Position numbers and translations under genes: made by a program
Notes under the pieces: model-generated
Database searches by the model: none
Told to the model about the DNA's origin: nothing
What the model saw: only the letters and a program-made list of their open reading frames with translations
DNA from: Balaenoptera acutorostrata
Lineage: Eukaryota > Chordata > Mammalia > Artiodactyla > Balaenopteridae
Direction: 5' to 3'
DNA length: 64,000 nt
Assembly (NCBI RefSeq): GCF_949987535.1
Contig: NC_080075.1
Coordinates: forward strand, 39,616,269 to 39,680,268
Shown here: positions 33,566-46,872 of the stretch, one piece after another
How positions within the stretch are numbered: position 1 is the stretch's first letter
Layout: every line of letters starts with the position of its first letter

Positions 33566-35150
33566 TCATTTCTCTCTAAATTGATCTATACATTCAAATG
33601 CAACCTCAATCAAAATCTTAGCAGACATTTCTTTTTTAGAAATAGACAAGTTGATTCCAAAATTCGTATGGAAATGCAGAGAATCTAGAATGGCCAAAAC
33701 AATTTTGAAAAAAAAAAAAGAACAAAGTTGGAGGACTTACACTATATGACTTAAAGACTTAAAGATATTGGTGTCAAAATAGCCAAGTAGTTCAATGGAA
33801 TAGAATAGAGAATTCAGAAATAGGTCTACACATATATGGTCCATAGATTTTCAACAAAGCAATTCAGTGAAGAAAGTACAGTGTTTTTTTTGGTTTTTTT
33901 AAACAAATTGTGTTGGAACAATGGGATATTTATATGCAAAAACAAATGAACTTCACATCTCTTATCATATAAAAACATTAACTCAAAATGGATCATGGAC
34001 CAAAATACAAAACCTAAAACTGTGAAACTTTTATAAGTAAAAACAGAAAAAAACTTGGTGACTTTGGGTTAGGCAAAGATTCCTTAGATGTCACAACCAA
34101 AAGGATTATCCATTTTAAAATTTTGATAAATTATACTTCATCAAATTAAGAACTACTCTTCAAAAGACACTGTGAAGAGAATGAAAAGACAAGCCACAGA
34201 CCGGGAGAAAATATTTGCAAATCACATATCAGATAAAGGCTTTGTATACAGAATACATAAAGAACTCTTAAAACTCAATAAGAACACACTTACAAAAATA
34301 TGGACAAAAGATACGAACAGACATTTCACCAAAGAAGATATTCAGATGGGAAATAAGCACATGAAAAGATTCTCAAAATCATTAATCATTAGGGAAATGC
34401 AAATTAAAACCACAGCAATATGCCTATATGTCCACTAGAATGTTTAAAATACAAAAGGCCAACCATACCAAAAGCCAGAGAAGATATAGAAAAACTGGGA
34501 CTCTCATACATTGCTGGTGGGAATGCAAAATGGTACAGCCATTTTGGAAAACAGTTTGGCAGCTTCTTAAAAAGTTAAGCCATATGCCTACCTAGGAATT
34601 TACACTCAAATCCTGGGAATTAACCCAAGATAAATGAAAACATACATCCACACAAAGGCTTGAACATAAATGTTTATAGCAGCTTCATTTGTAGTAACTA
34701 AAAATTAGAAACAACCCAAATGTCCATCAACAGGCAAATGGATAAATATATTACATGTATGTACAATGCAATAATACTCAGCAATAAAAAGAATGAACTA
34801 CTGATACAAACAACATGAATGAATTTCAAAATAATTATGTTGAGTGAAAAAATTCAGACAGAAAGAATATATACTTTATCATCCTATTTATATAAAATTC
34901 TGGAGAACCCAAACTAATCTATAGTGATAGGAAACAGATTACTTGTTGCCTGGGGATGGGGTAGAGATGGGACAGAGGATAGTATTACAAAGACATGCAA
35001 GGAAACTTTGGGGGGTGATCCATATGCTCATTATCTTGATTGTGGTGATGGTTTCAGAGGTGTATTCATATGTTAAAACTTATATTGTCACTTTAAACAT
35101 ATGCAGTTTATTGTATGCCAATTATACCTCACTAAAGCTCTTGTTTTTCT
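33566..35150 (+). mobile_element. 5'-truncated old L1 (ORF2 C-terminus and 3'UTR), sense
   Basis: Sense L1 from late ORF2 ('aattgatctatacattcaaa') to the 3' end ('gccaattatacctcactaaa'). The frame at 34,172-34,438 reads MKRMKRQATDREKIFANHIS... ending near [13 protein letters not shown], clearly the ORF2 C-terminal region also seen in the L1 at 19,150. Stops before and after show it is dead. Confidence 0.85.
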
Positions 35151-35444
35151 TTAACATTCCTACCTTGGAATGCAGAAGTACCACAGAGTAAGAAACAACT
35201 CGATATGATCTCACTATCAAAAAGTTAATATTTGGGCATATTTACTTCCAGCCTAATTTCTTTATACTTTAAAAAACATACCCAAAATAAAATTGTATAT
35301 GCATTTTTAAAAATTTCCAAGATGTGCAGGCAGGGGTGAGAATCACTGCTTTAGCTGCTGGTTTCTCACATCTCTAAGAGCAGAGAATGCTAATCTTTTG
35401 GGTTAGCTGGGAACTGCTTTGGCAGAACTGTCTGCTCTGTGCTG
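35151..35444. other. Unassigned sequence
   Basis: Nothing recognised. Confidence 0.3.
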
Positions 35445-35565
35445 AGCCTCCACTCATTCATTACAAAGGTATTTACTGGCTCCCTGCCACACAGTATGCA
35501 CTGTGCCAGGTGCTGGAATACTGCTTCAAACAAGAAGGACAACTTTCCTGGCCTCTTAGAGCAAA
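35445..35565 (-). repeat. L2 LINE fragment
   Basis: Reverse L2: 'ccactcattcattacaaagg', 'cactgtgccaggtgctggaa' and 'tttcctggcctcttagagc'. Confidence 0.6.
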
Positions 35566-36099
35566 GGGTGGCTGGAGGTTCTGTCCCCATTCATAGTAGT
35601 TCTACCCAAATATCTGATGGGAAACCTGGCCCTGATATAACTGAAAGATTTATGACTCTTCAGGCTGCTCATTCCTGGTGAAGGAGTGATGCTAGGAGAA
35701 GCACAAACATGGCCACACCCTTCCTACCAGAGAGGAGTTAATGTTGTGAGGGGTTTCTCATGCAGATTTATGAACACATCTGCCCCCAGTTTGAGCCAGA
35801 AATGTTAACCAGGAAGGACACTGGTCCTGCCAGCACCACATGCCTTAGTTTTGGCTCCTGGTATGAGACTTGATCCGGATTCTGGAATAATCCTGGACTT
35901 TCTTGGAAGAGATTGAATCCACATCTTTGGAACAATGTCACATAGACGCCTGAGGCATGTGACAGGCCAAATTAATGACCTAGTGCATTTTGCTGGAGGA
36001 GAAACGGGACACCTGACAAACCCTTTTACCAAGCCCTTCAAGGCCCTAGTTCAGGTCACACCCCGCAGCCTTACAACAGGGAAGGACTCTCTGCCCTGC
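35566..36099. other. Unassigned sequence
   Basis: No supported feature. The 184-codon frame at 35,935-36,489 overlaps the L2 that follows and has no domain I recognise. Confidence 0.4.
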
Positions 36100-36490
36100 C
36101 TGGGTCTGGGTGTGTTTGCTAGCAGAACATTCTCCTTCATAAGCTGCGTCCTGCGGCTTCTCCCTCCAGCCCCTGTACTTGGCCCCGCTGGCCTCAAACT
36201 CAAGCTCCTCCCACCTCAAAAAACGTTTACACACCCTTCCCAACTCCTTATCCTTCAGGTTTCAGCTGAAACCGCTGTTTCCTCAGAAAAGCCTTCCCTA
36301 TCCTTCCCAACCATGGTAGTTTCCCTGTTCAATAATTGGGATTTATGTAGTCCTATTTTAAATATCTACCTCCAGACTATAAAATTCTTGTGGAAAGGGA
36401 CTATATCTGTCTTATTTACCATTATATCATCCTTGTCTAACAAACGCCCAACACTTAGTTCTTCCCAAACGTATTTGTTGAATGGATGAG
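36100..36490 (+). repeat. L2 LINE 3' region
   Basis: Sense L2 text: 'ggtttcagctgaaaccgctg', 'aaaagccttccctatccttc', 'ggaaagggactatatctgtc' and the tail 'gtatttgttgaatggatga'. Confidence 0.65.
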
Positions 36491-37309
36491 ATGCCTTAGT
36501 CTAGTTCAGGACTCCTCCTTTTTAGCTAAGCAGCTCTTTCAATTTTCCATTTTTTACTTACCATGTCCCGCACCCTACCCCACCCCAACTTGAGCCCCAG
36601 GAGAAATCTGGGCTAGGAAAGGAATCTTGACAAATGTAGCGCTGGAATCAGAGAAACCATGCCCTTCTGGTGACTCAGCCTTTGCTTCTGGCCCAAACTT
36701 TTCCTCCAGGCTCTTCCTTTAGGACAGAGTTTCTCTCTGAGAGGCCTCTTGGTCCTTCCCCTAAATACATGAGTCCCTTCCCCAGCACACATTCTCCATC
36801 AATGGAGTCAAAGTTGTAAAGAGGCCATTTCTGGAGGCTGTTAGTGTAGTGTTTGTGGCTTTCTTTACTTTCCAACCCATTTATAAACTTTGAATCCACA
36901 CTCTTCTTTTTAACCACTTACTAAATCTCCTGATTGCCTGGTTGTTGATAATTCAAAATCACTTAAGTCTGAAAACCTTAAATATTCTTCAAAACTCAGT
37001 TGACACTTTGGTCTTCTAGGATCACCCAGGTAGCTTTGTCAGAGGCTGTAAAGTCTGTGCAGAGATATTACTGCTGCCCCTCTGGAGGGCAGACCATACC
37101 CACGTGTTCAGAGTCAGAGGTCAGGAAGGTGTCACCCTTGGAATCACAGACTGGCCCCTGGCTGGCCCTGTAAACGCTATTATTAAATAACAATTTTTAT
37201 ACTTTTGGGAGGAAAATAATTTTCGTGTTATTCCTCTATAACAGAGCTGATAGGATTAATGCTTATAACCTGGAGCCAAAGATTAAATAATTCTCAGTGT
37301 GACTGCTTA
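36491..37309. other. Unassigned sequence
   Basis: No recognised feature. Confidence 0.35.
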
Positions 37310-37405
37310 ATATGTATGGGGTTTCCTTTTGGGATGACGAAAATGGTTTGGAACTCGGTACAGGTTTATGTTATATGAATTTTACCTCAATAAAAAAATA
37401 AGAAT
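37310..37405 (+). mobile_element. Short old L1 3' tail
   Basis: 'gtatggggtttccttttggg', 'aaatggtttggaactcg' and 'aattttacctcaataaaaa' match the extreme 3' end of old L1s, with a short A-run. Confidence 0.6.
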
Positions 37406-39962
37406 TCTCAGGAACATAGAATTTCTCGCACAAGAAAAGTCTAGGAATTTCAGTCGGTCATCACTGAGGTCACAGAATCCCCTGGAGATGTGGCCATCTG
37501 GGCCCCCTTCCCCCCACCACATCTTCCCCTGTAGTATTTGAAGCCAGCTGGATTTAATCTACTGCAAAGATTCCATTTTAAAAAACAACTTCTAGCAGCA
37601 AATTGTTGGCACAGAGGAATAGCCATAATGGAAGCAAACAAAAATAACTCCTGACTGATCTCTGAATATATCCTTTATAAGAATGTTTTCTATATAACTT
37701 CATTAATCCAAATACTTTTTTGGTGTCACACTTCAGAATATATGAGATGGATTTTGGTTTCATGAAGTTTTAGTCACACTAAATTAACAATATGTGCATT
37801 TTGGATGGATTTCAAGAGCTATACTATTCTCACTACAAATGAATCCACTTAGTCAACAAATAATTTTTTTATTGGCTATAATCTGAAAAGGGTAATTAAT
37901 GCATTCTTTCTCACCATTCTCAGTGTGCAAATAATCATTTTCATGTCAAATCTTCAGATTGTCTGCTTTTAATTCATTTATCCTGCTCACATAAGTGGGC
38001 TGAGGGCCACAGGAAAACCCCTACAGTAAAAAAGCATCCATCCTCCTCTGCAACCTCCTTACTCCCCTCAGTCTGTCTCTGAAGATTCTGAGGTCCACAC
38101 CAGGCTCTATTCTCTACCCGCGCACTCGGACTTAGTGGTTTAGTTTTGGACTGATTGCCCTGATTTGGTTCATAATGCTCCCATATGAGGCAACTTTCAT
38201 CTCAAGCCTGCCCTGAACCTTGTCCAGAAAGAGGTGGCGATCTTGCAATGGTCCTGAAGAACCAAGTTAAGACTTTTACTAATATCCCTATTTATTTGAT
38301 GCATGTGTTTTTTTAAAAAGGTTATTATTGCCCAGGAATTAGCAACTAGGGCCCAGTCCAAAACAAAATGAGTCTATACCATACATTGTAAGACAGCTAT
38401 CAACAATGGGGACAGCACACCTTTTCCAAGATTCCTAAAACAGACCAAAACCAACTCATTTATCCTGGATCGTTACCTCACCCACCCATCCCACACTTGG
38501 ACTATGTATTAAAAAGAGACTAGAAGGAGGAAGAATATCAGGCTTGTGGGTCATCTTCCCTTGGGGAAGAAGGAGAGTCTTCCCCTCCCACCCCAAGACA
38601 AGAGGGCAGAGGAGGAGCAGGAAAGCCCAGTAAGAAGCCTAGTAATAAGAGGCTGTGAGATGTAGCACTGAGGGGCCAGGTGGCAGCTGTGGAAGCAGTA
38701 GAGCTGGGGTGGCACCTCCCACTTCAAGGATTCCTACAGTGGGCAGGCCTTGCCTCTGAAGAACTCACACATGCACCCTACAAGGAGGGCAGAATTGGAC
38801 TGTCACACAGAAGGCATCTTCAGAACCACAGTGTTAACCAGAGAGAAGCAACAACCCACTGAGAGAGGAAGAGATCCTTGTCCCAGTCACTTGCCTGTCC
38901 TGCCCAACACTGCGAAGTTCAACTTTGGAAGAGGGAAGGAGGAGACATCTCAGAACCAGGCTCTCTAATAATCAGAGCCCCAGCTCAGTTCTGCCCTGGG
39001 AGAAGGGGAAATGAGATTTCAATTGACAATGAGATTAAAGTCTTTAAATAGACAGAGTTTTAATGATCAAAATGGGTAGCTGTGGAATCTGACAGCTAGG
39101 AATCTAACTTCCCTAGAACTTGTATAAGTTGTTAGGAGTAGGAAGGGGAGATTCCATAGAGCGCTGTTGAAAGTAAGGATTGGAAAAAAATAAATCCTTT
39201 TCACGTCTAAACCTTCTAAGTTGAGACATAATCAAGCCCTCCTGGAACAGAGTTGTATTAGTTGATATGTCATAATGGATATTAGCTTCAACTCTGGCTG
39301 GCACATCAAGCGCTCAAGCAGGACCACCTTCATGGGTGCAGCCTCCCAGGGGCTCCATGCTCAGGGTTTAGTGTTCTGTGGTCACCATCTTGAAGTTCTT
39401 CGTACTTTCATCTTCAAATTTGTGTTTTGTAAATGCAGTCTGATGGGGCAGTGAAACATGTGCCTGGGGATTGGAGCCTCAGCTCGTGCACAGTCCCACC
39501 TCCCACCACCTCTCTGGATGGGTTCTCCACTGCCCACTGCCCTGTTCTCTGATTCCCAGAGACCCACCCAGCCTCCCCCCTCACTGCTTCAACCCAGTAG
39601 TGGCTGTTGCCCTTTCCCCCCTGTGGGAACCTGGGTGTGGGCATAGGGAGGTTGGGGTCAGGTGGGCATGGGAAGTGCCATCCCTACCCTGGGCTGATAG
39701 CACCACAGCATGTTGATCAGGGACTTGGCAGAATGAGCCTCTAGCCCACCCATGATCCAAGAATCTAGTGCATGTGGGTTGGGGCAGTTGGCTGGTGGGA
39801 AGGGGAGACTTCCTCACCCCTGACCAGGAAGCAGTACATTGGTCTAGTGGCTAGTGGCGGGGATTGGACCCAGCAGTTGGTAGGTCACATGGGGCCACCT
39901 CTCCACTGCTTGAGAGGTTCTACATTCACCGCAAGAGGATCCCCATGCCTGAGGGAGCACTA
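37406..39962. other. Unassigned sequence, GC-richer from about 39,250
   Basis: No gene model can be supported. From about 39,250 to 39,950 the base composition rises and overlapping short frames appear on both strands. The text looks like an old repeat or LTR, but I cannot assign it. A possible continuation lies after the SINE at about 40,145-40,310. Confidence 0.35.
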
Positions 39963-39980
39963 CATTCAATAGCAAATTTA

Positions 39981-40126
39981 GGGACTTCCCTGGTGGTCCA
40001 GTGGTTAAGACTCTGTGCCTCCAATGCAGGGAGCCAGGGTTCAATCCCTGGTTGGGGAACTAAGATCCCACATGCCGTGGAGCGTGGCCAAAAAGTAAAA
40101 AAAAAAAAAAAAGAAAGAAAGAACCT
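39981..40126 (+). mobile_element. Short tRNA-Glu-derived SINE (CHR-2-like) with 18-bp TSD
   Basis: Head 'gggacttccctggtggtcca', B box 'gggttcaatccctgg', A-rich tail. TSDs 'cattcaatagcaaattta' (39,963-39,980) and 'cattaaatagcaaattta' (40,127-40,144), one mismatch. Confidence 0.93.
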
Positions 40127-40144
40127 CATTAAATAGCAAATTTA

Positions 40145-41123
40145 AAACTCTGTGACATGTTGAGAGAGAGAAAGTGGAAGAAAGGAAAAAGATTTATATT
40201 TTAGTCCCTTTAACAAAACACGTTTCCTGCTTTTTGAACAAACAGCCCTACATTTTCATTTTGTCCCAGGCCCTGCAATTTTGTAGCCGGTCCTGCTCTC
40301 ATGTCTCCTTTCCCCAGGGAAGGATTAATTTCCTATTTCTGTGTATCCTGCACGTGACCCACAACACCTGAAGATGTGACAATGCTTTCTAGCCAGCTTG
40401 CTACCTCCGTACAGAAGCAGATATAAGTTCAGAAGCCTGAAGCTTATATGATATAGGGGGCACTCCTTTAAAAAATTATAAATACAGAATTACTACATCC
40501 CTTCCTAGGACCTTGGAGGAGGCCTGTGCAAGGGAGGAGTCCTAAAACACACGCTTCATTAGCTTTATGATCACTCCACCCTGCATTCATAGCATGCCCT
40601 CTGCCCACTCATGGTTCTGCTTTAAGACTCTAGAGGTTTCTTGAAAATTACAGAAACTCTTTTGCTTACCCTGAAACCCACAAATCACAAGCTAAGCAGT
40701 CATATTTTTTTTGACAGGGGAAAGAGTGAACTTTTGTTGAGCCCATGACTGCAGTATTTTTCTTCCATTCTGCTTTTCTGACACACAGGGGTCACTGTGG
40801 CCTCCTTGGGAGGCCTTTTGTGCTGAACTATTCCTAGACTCCTTTCTTTATGGAAACTCTTGTCAATTAAATGATGCTGGGCTGCTGAGTTCTGCTTATA
40901 TTTATATTCTACAAGGAAGAAAAAAACTCCTCTTCCTTCAAGTATTGCAGTCTCTCCTTAATCGATTTTATCCCTATTTGAGAAGCTACATGGTTGTACA
41001 AAAACTGAAAGCACAAATAAATGTAATAATCCCTTTCAAAAATAATAGAGATTACAAAAGATTATATGGAAATATAATACAACAATATACTTTACACACA
41101 CACATATCTAAAATAACTGAAAT
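40145..41123. other. Unassigned sequence
   Basis: Includes a short stretch at about 40,438 similar to 4435 ('tgaagcttatat'), a hint of a shared old repeat. No gene. Confidence 0.35.
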
Positions 41124-41134
41124 AAGAACATCCT

Positions 41135-41494
41135 GGGACTTCCCTGGTGGCTCAGTGGTTAAGAATCCACCTGCTAATGCAGGGGACACAGATTCGAGCC
41201 CTGGCCTGGGAAGATCCCACATACCACAGAACAACTAAGCCCGTGCGCCACAACTACTGAGCCTGTGCTCTAGAGCCCACGAGCCACAAGTGCTGAGCCC
41301 GCATGCCACAACTACTGAAGCCTGCGCACATAGAACCCATGCTCTGCAACAAGAGAAGCCACTGCAACGAGAAGCCAGAGCACTGCAACGGAGCGTAGCC
41401 CCTGCTCACCACAACTGGAGAAAGCCCACGCGCAGTAATGAAGACCCATTGCAGCCAAAAATGAATGAATGAATTAATTAATTAAAGAAAAAAA
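41135..41494 (+). mobile_element. CHR SINE (long form) with perfect 11-bp TSD
   Basis: AAGAACATCCT at 41,124-41,134 and 41,495-41,505. Full head ('gggacttccctggtggctca'), several 'ccacaactactgagcc' type monomers, GAAT/TAAT tail. Confidence 0.95.
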
Positions 41495-41505
41495 AAGAAC
41501 ATCCT

Positions 41506-43345
41506 ATATCTTTATAAAATTCTGTTGGAGAGTCACTCCCTCCCCAACACCAGTTGTTTGTTCCTATCGACTTTTCCTAGAAAGGTAAAATACAATAAAA
41601 ACTGCAGCTGCTATCTTGGGATAACTCAAGGGAGAACAAAATTTTGCTGCATCGTGGGAAAATGTTATCCATGTTAGTCATCTAACCTGACAAAATTCAC
41701 CAGATAATTGCCTTTCATTTCACATTACATGGCACAGATTGTTGCCTAACTCTATAATGAAATGGCTGAGCATAGATGGTTGGAGATTAGTTTGTTGGTT
41801 CTATCAATGACAGAATTTTCTGACAAACAGTTTCACCTACTATTGGGAAATATAATTTATTAGGTTAGTTTAAAAAAGAAAACTTTATCTCAGGTTGGTT
41901 GAAATTGATCTTACTTGCGAAGTTCCTTTGTGAAGGAAGTGGTCTCAATGAATTAAGGAATTTTGTGCTGCCTTTTATTATAGTAACAAACAACCCCCTT
42001 ATCACAGAGCCTTGATCACAACAAATATTTATTTCTTGCTCACTCTACCTGCAGAATTCAGGTCAACAAGAGGGTCTGTTCATCATGGTGACTTACGGAC
42101 CAAATCTCAACATGTGCTTCTGTGATCACTACAGTAAGAGAGAAGAGAAACATGTGAATAATGCACTGGCTCTCAAAGGGTTTTCCTGTGATACATATCC
42201 TTTATACTCACATTGCACTAGCCAATGTAAATTACCTGTCTATATCTAGTGTCAAAAGGCAGGGAAATACAATCCTATCATATCTCTGGAAGAAGAACTG
42301 GAATATATAGAACAGCCCTAATGGCTAATCCCCTTTTGGTCACCAAATATTTAACTCACTATATTTCTGACATGCAAAATATACTCATCCACTCCCTAAG
42401 GGAGAAAGCCTCAAAATCCCATGCAATCTGAGACCTCTGGGTAAGATGTGGCAGTTTCAAATCATGATGCTGCTTCTACCTGTACCTGTGAAATTAAAAA
42501 AAAAAACAAAAAAACAACAAAAAACCCCCCAAATACCTATTGCCTCCCATCCAGTATATAATGGTAGTACAGGAACAAGATAATTGTAATAAATACTCTC
42601 CTTGGGGAAAATGGCAAATACACAGCAAATAGGGGTCTGTAGGAATTCTGAAATCCTGCTGGGGAGAACTTTCGAGGGCCCCCTACCTGTGGTTACTTGA
42701 TTAAGGAATGTTATCTGATTAAGCCTTGATTTTGAGAAGCTCCTTTTGCTCACTGTTCTTTGTGGTACCTGGCTATGCCTTCTGGAAGATTCTTCCTTTT
42801 TCATTTTCCTCTTTGGCTGAATTTGAAACAGACATTGAGGAATATGCCTCTTTCAGGACTGAGCAGCGTTCTCAGCCCAGTTTCTGATGGTGGACAATGA
42901 GAAGCCCAAGGGTTGTTTTAAATCTCAAAAAGTTACAGTCTCTTTTGGTCTAGGTGGGTGGCTCCAATACAGCTCTCTTAAAAATTTAGTAGAGTTTTTA
43001 ATCTGTTTGATTCTTGTCTGCTCCACTTGCCAGTGACCATGCTATAGTTCTTTTTGAGATATGGTTCTACTATGCTTTTTATGCTTCCTTGTTGCCATAT
43101 CTCTCTCTCTCTTAATTGTAAATGTGTGTACTTAGAGCTTACTAGACTTTTCTGAGAGAATCACACTTCATCTCTTTTCCCTGAGCCATTTTGACCAATT
43201 GAAAAGATTTGCTGGGTGCCTCTCATTTAATCGGGCCTTTTACTCTGAGACACCTTATCAAATTCAGAGGTTTGGTTATCTTCTGAGAGTATGAAACCAC
43301 AAGCCAGAAATTCCTGAACAGGAGCAAGGAGTTAATTCTTTAGGC
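41506..43345. other. Unassigned sequence with probable ancient repeat
   Basis: About 41,975-42,430 ('tatttatttcttgctcactc', 'caacatgtgcttctgtgatc', 'tgcactggctctcaaagggt') resembles an ancient mammalian interspersed repeat whose family I cannot name with certainty. The rest is unassigned. Confidence 0.4.
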
Positions 43346-43476
43346 CAGTGATTCTCAAAATGTGGTTTCTAACCAGCAAAGTCAACACCCTGGGAACCTG
43401 TTAGAAATGCAAATTATCAGACCCCACCCTTGACCTGCTGACAAAAACAGAAACTCTGGGTGTTAAACCCAGCAAA
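43346..43476 (+). repeat. MER5A (hAT-Charlie)
   Basis: Starts CAGTGATTCTCAAAATGTGG, continues 'cctgttagaaatgcaaatta', 'agaaactctgggtg', and ends at 'cccagcaa'. 3' end lost. Confidence 0.75.
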
Positions 43477-43482
43477 TGGTGG

Positions 43483-43625
43483 AGACTTCATCAGCCTGGA
43501 TACCCTGAGTTAAGACGTGGAGCTGATTCCCCCAGGCAACCTACAATGTAGCATGAGTGTTGTTTTAAGGCACTGAAATATGTATGTTTGTTGCCATAGC
43601 ATAATCTACACTGATACAGTATAGT
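43483..43625 (+). repeat. LTR remnant, MaLR/ERVL-like tail
   Basis: 'gttgttttaaggcactgaaa' followed by 'gttgccatagcataatctac' resembles the 3' end of mammalian MaLR-type LTRs. Short, so only tentative. Confidence 0.35.
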
Positions 43626-44051
43626 ATTGATGCAGAAATTGGTACCTGGAGTGAGGTGCTGTCATAATAAAAAAAAATCTGAAGTTAGTATATATAACAA
43701 AAATAAATCTAAAATTGGTAATATATAATTTTTATATAATGTATATAATTTCTTTCTATATATATAAAATTTGGAACTAATCTTTTCCTCTATGTGCTGA
43801 ACTAAGCACAAAACAGTCCACACGATACTACCCCCAACTCTTACCACACATATGTATCCAGTTAGGTCTCATACCCATCCTGCTGTAACTAACTGATGTA
43901 TAGGCCCCCTGCAAGAGACTTTGAGGTGAGCATAGTAGTGATAAGTACACTAGAGAATGTTCTTGAATATATCGTCTTAGGCACGTCACTTGACTTCTCT
44001 GTCTGAATTTTCTTTTCTGAAATTCTATTACAGACCAAACCTTTATGTACT

Positions 44052-44225
44052 GCATAAGTGTTTGCTAAGTGCCCTCACATTGTTTTCCTTCCTTTAATCC
44101 ACAGAAACCTTAGAGAGGACACTGTTAGTATTCCTGTTTTAGATGAGGAAACCAGAACTCAAAGAGATTAAATGACTTGCCTAATGTTTCCCAGCTAATG
44201 ACCGAGTCAGGGTTCCCAATTTTAT
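44052..44225 (-). repeat. MIR SINE
   Basis: Reversed MIR: 'ctgttttagatgaggaaacc', 'caaagagattaaatgacttg', 'ccgagtcagggttcccaatt'. Confidence 0.75.
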
Positions 44226-45489
44226 TTCCCTGTGTGTTTTATTCCCACCGTGGCTGCTCCTTGTTTCAGGGTAAAAATTTTTAAGTTCTACAGAAAATGT
44301 ATAATGTATATTTGTATCATTTTTTATCATAAACCAAATTGTCACAGAGTGATGGTAATCCACGACAAGAATTTTGTCATCTGATTTACATAATTCTCCA
44401 TTATTAAAGGACTAACAGACCCTGAAATGAGGCTGTGTTCTCCTTAAATTGTTGCAATAACAAGGCAGCATGCAACAATTCAGAGAATATAGAATTTTTA
44501 CAAGTGCTTCTTCTATCATTCCAACCAAATAGAGTCACATAAACTTACTTTAAAAAGAATTTCTCCTATCCTCAGGAGAAATATGAGCAAAACTAGTTTT
44601 GAGCTGTTAAATGTTTAGGACAAATCAATAACATTCTGAATTCCAATTCTTTGATGCAGAATATGACTCACAGCCAAATTAGGAAGAAAATTTTCCCCCA
44701 CTTGAGGTTCATGTTACAGCTAAGAGATTATCTCTTCCTCATTAAGTGAACATGATTGAAAATATCTTTCAGTTGAATACTTATGTCTTTTATCTGAGGT
44801 TTTACTGTTTTCAGAGGAAATGGAATGAGAATTACCTGGTCTGTGACCTAAGTCAGTGCATAGGAAACATTTTTCCAAGGGAGATTCTCAAAGAAGGGGT
44901 GGGCTGTTTTGCTCTTAAGTTCCTAGTTTTCTAGATAGTGAGTGTGTAGACAAATCACATTTTCTCTGTTGTGTATGTCTTGGGTTTCACTAATGGACAT
45001 TAGTATTTTTTGCACTGTTTTTTAAATGCCAGTTACTTAAAATAAATTGAAAACATTTGTTAAAGCCAAGACTAGGATGTTGGCTTTTCAAACAACCTAT
45101 TGGAATTTCAAAGCTTTTGCCTGTGAGATGCTGTTGGCAAGAACAATTTCATGAAATCAGAAAGAAAATTTTAAACATTATGTTGGCATGGATACACATA
45201 GTTGGAAATTTGCTCACTAAGATCAATTTTTGTTGTTTTTATTTTAGTTACTCATCTCTTGAATATTTTCTCTTCCTGATTCATTTTCCCAATTGTATCA
45301 GAGTCTGCCAGATGTGCATCTAAATACTGCCCTGCCCCCTTCTCCCACTATAATAAAATACACATGGCTGGCCAGCTATTTTGCATGTCCTTGCTTTTCT
45401 TGCCATTAGATGTGGTCATGTGATAAATTTAGTTAAATGGAATTTGAGTAGTCTTGGCTTGTAAATACCTTCCACAGTGCTTCTCCAGG
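44226..45489. other. Unassigned AT-rich sequence
   Basis: No feature identified. Confidence 0.4.
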
Positions 45490-46030
45490 ATGGTGGCCCA
45501 CCTCCGAGATGGCTCTCAATGATTCTTGACTCCTGGTATTTATGTTCCTATGTAATCCTCTCCTCCACTGAATATGACTTACCTATATATTGCAGAAATG
45601 ACAGAATGTGATATCCAGGTCTAGGTCATAAAAGATATTGTGACTTTCATCTGGCCCTTTTAGATCACTTTCTCTGAGGGAAGCCAGCTGCCACAGGCTG
45701 GCAGGACAGCTGAGGACATTCAAACAGCCCTATAGAGAGAGGCCTGTGTGACAAGGAACTGAGGGCACCTGCCCACAACCAGCATTAACTGAGCCACATT
45801 GAAAACCCTAGTTGACTGTAGTTGATACCTTACTGTTAACTTATGAAAGACCTTGAGTCAGAACCATTACAACAGATATCTGACTGTAAACTTATGAAAG
45901 ACCTTGAGTCAGAACCATTCACCTAAGCCACTTCCAAATTTCTGACCTGCAGAAACTATGAGATAGGAAATATTAAAGTGTTGATTTAAGCTGCTGAGTT
46001 TGTTATGCAGCAGTAGATGACTGATACATC
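45490..46030 (+). mobile_element. MLT1-like solo LTR (ERVL-MaLR) with internal 51-bp duplication
   Basis: Text follows a MaLR LTR: 'aatgattcttgactcctggt', 'aggtcataaaagatattgtg', 'gagggaagccagctgccaca', and the typical end 'agctgctgagtttgttatgc' with 'agcagtagatgactgatac'. The phrase 'cttatgaaagaccttgagtc' occurs at 45,840 and 45,891, a 51-base tandem duplication. Ancient, no coding capacity. Confidence 0.7.
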
Positions 46031-46467
46031 GAGTCAACTGGATGGCAATGCTCATGACAATCTTAGAAGCCACAGGAAGGGTTCAGAGCTGTAATCAGCT
46101 CAGGCTCCTGGATGACCTTATAGGGGAGAGCCTTCTCCTCTAGTTTCTCAACTCCCTACATCAACCTGGACTATTGAGAGAAAAAGAAACTTCTTTAGAG
46201 CCATTACATTTTGTGGTCTAAATTTTACAATAGTTCAGCCTGTCCTAACTAATACACCAACTTTGTATTCTATTTCTTTCTTACTTTAACCCTGATGTAT
46301 ATATGAGGATATTATTCCTCTGAGCAAGGACTACTATTGGAATAGTTCTTTAAACACTATCAAAAACATTGTTTAAAAGGCATGTGATTAAATAGTCAAA
46401 GCACATTTTCCACCTGCAAATTCTATTTTATTCGACTAGCACAGTTGCAGGTGATACTGTAGTACCC

Positions 46468-46872
46468 CCCGGCTCCTGTGAGAGGTGGCTTGTAATAGTT
46501 TACAGCTAGCCCTCTTCTCCAGACAATTTCCATCAACCAATGGGAACCAACTCATTCAGGAAATTATGCCCTCTCCATAGATGATCCATACCAATGATCA
46601 AATAAGATGATGGTGTAAAAGTCCAGCCCTGTTGCCACAAAGGATGACAGGTCTGTGGTGCTGTTTATATCCAGAGCCCTCCCCTATGTAAATTTGGCCA
46701 AGGCTCTACTTTACCTAATACCAGATCCTTGCTTGGCAGCTCTTTTGCTTCCCTATCATGCTCCTTTCCCCCCTTTACAAGTTTTTCCCAAAGAGTGTTC
46801 CCTCAATAAACCATATGCACCCAAATCCCTATCTTAGATTCTGCTTCTGGGGAATTTGATCTAAGACTACCT
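46468..46872 (+). repeat. Probable LTR remnant
   Basis: An AATAAA at about 46,805 (in 'ccctcaataaaccatatgca') followed by 'tagattctgcttctggggaa' fits the R-U5 end of an old LTR. Family uncertain. Confidence 0.4.

Noticed and set aside
35935..36489. 184-codon plus-strand frame as a possible gene
   Set aside because: Its second half is L2 3' sequence, composition is unremarkable, and no domain or splice structure is evident.
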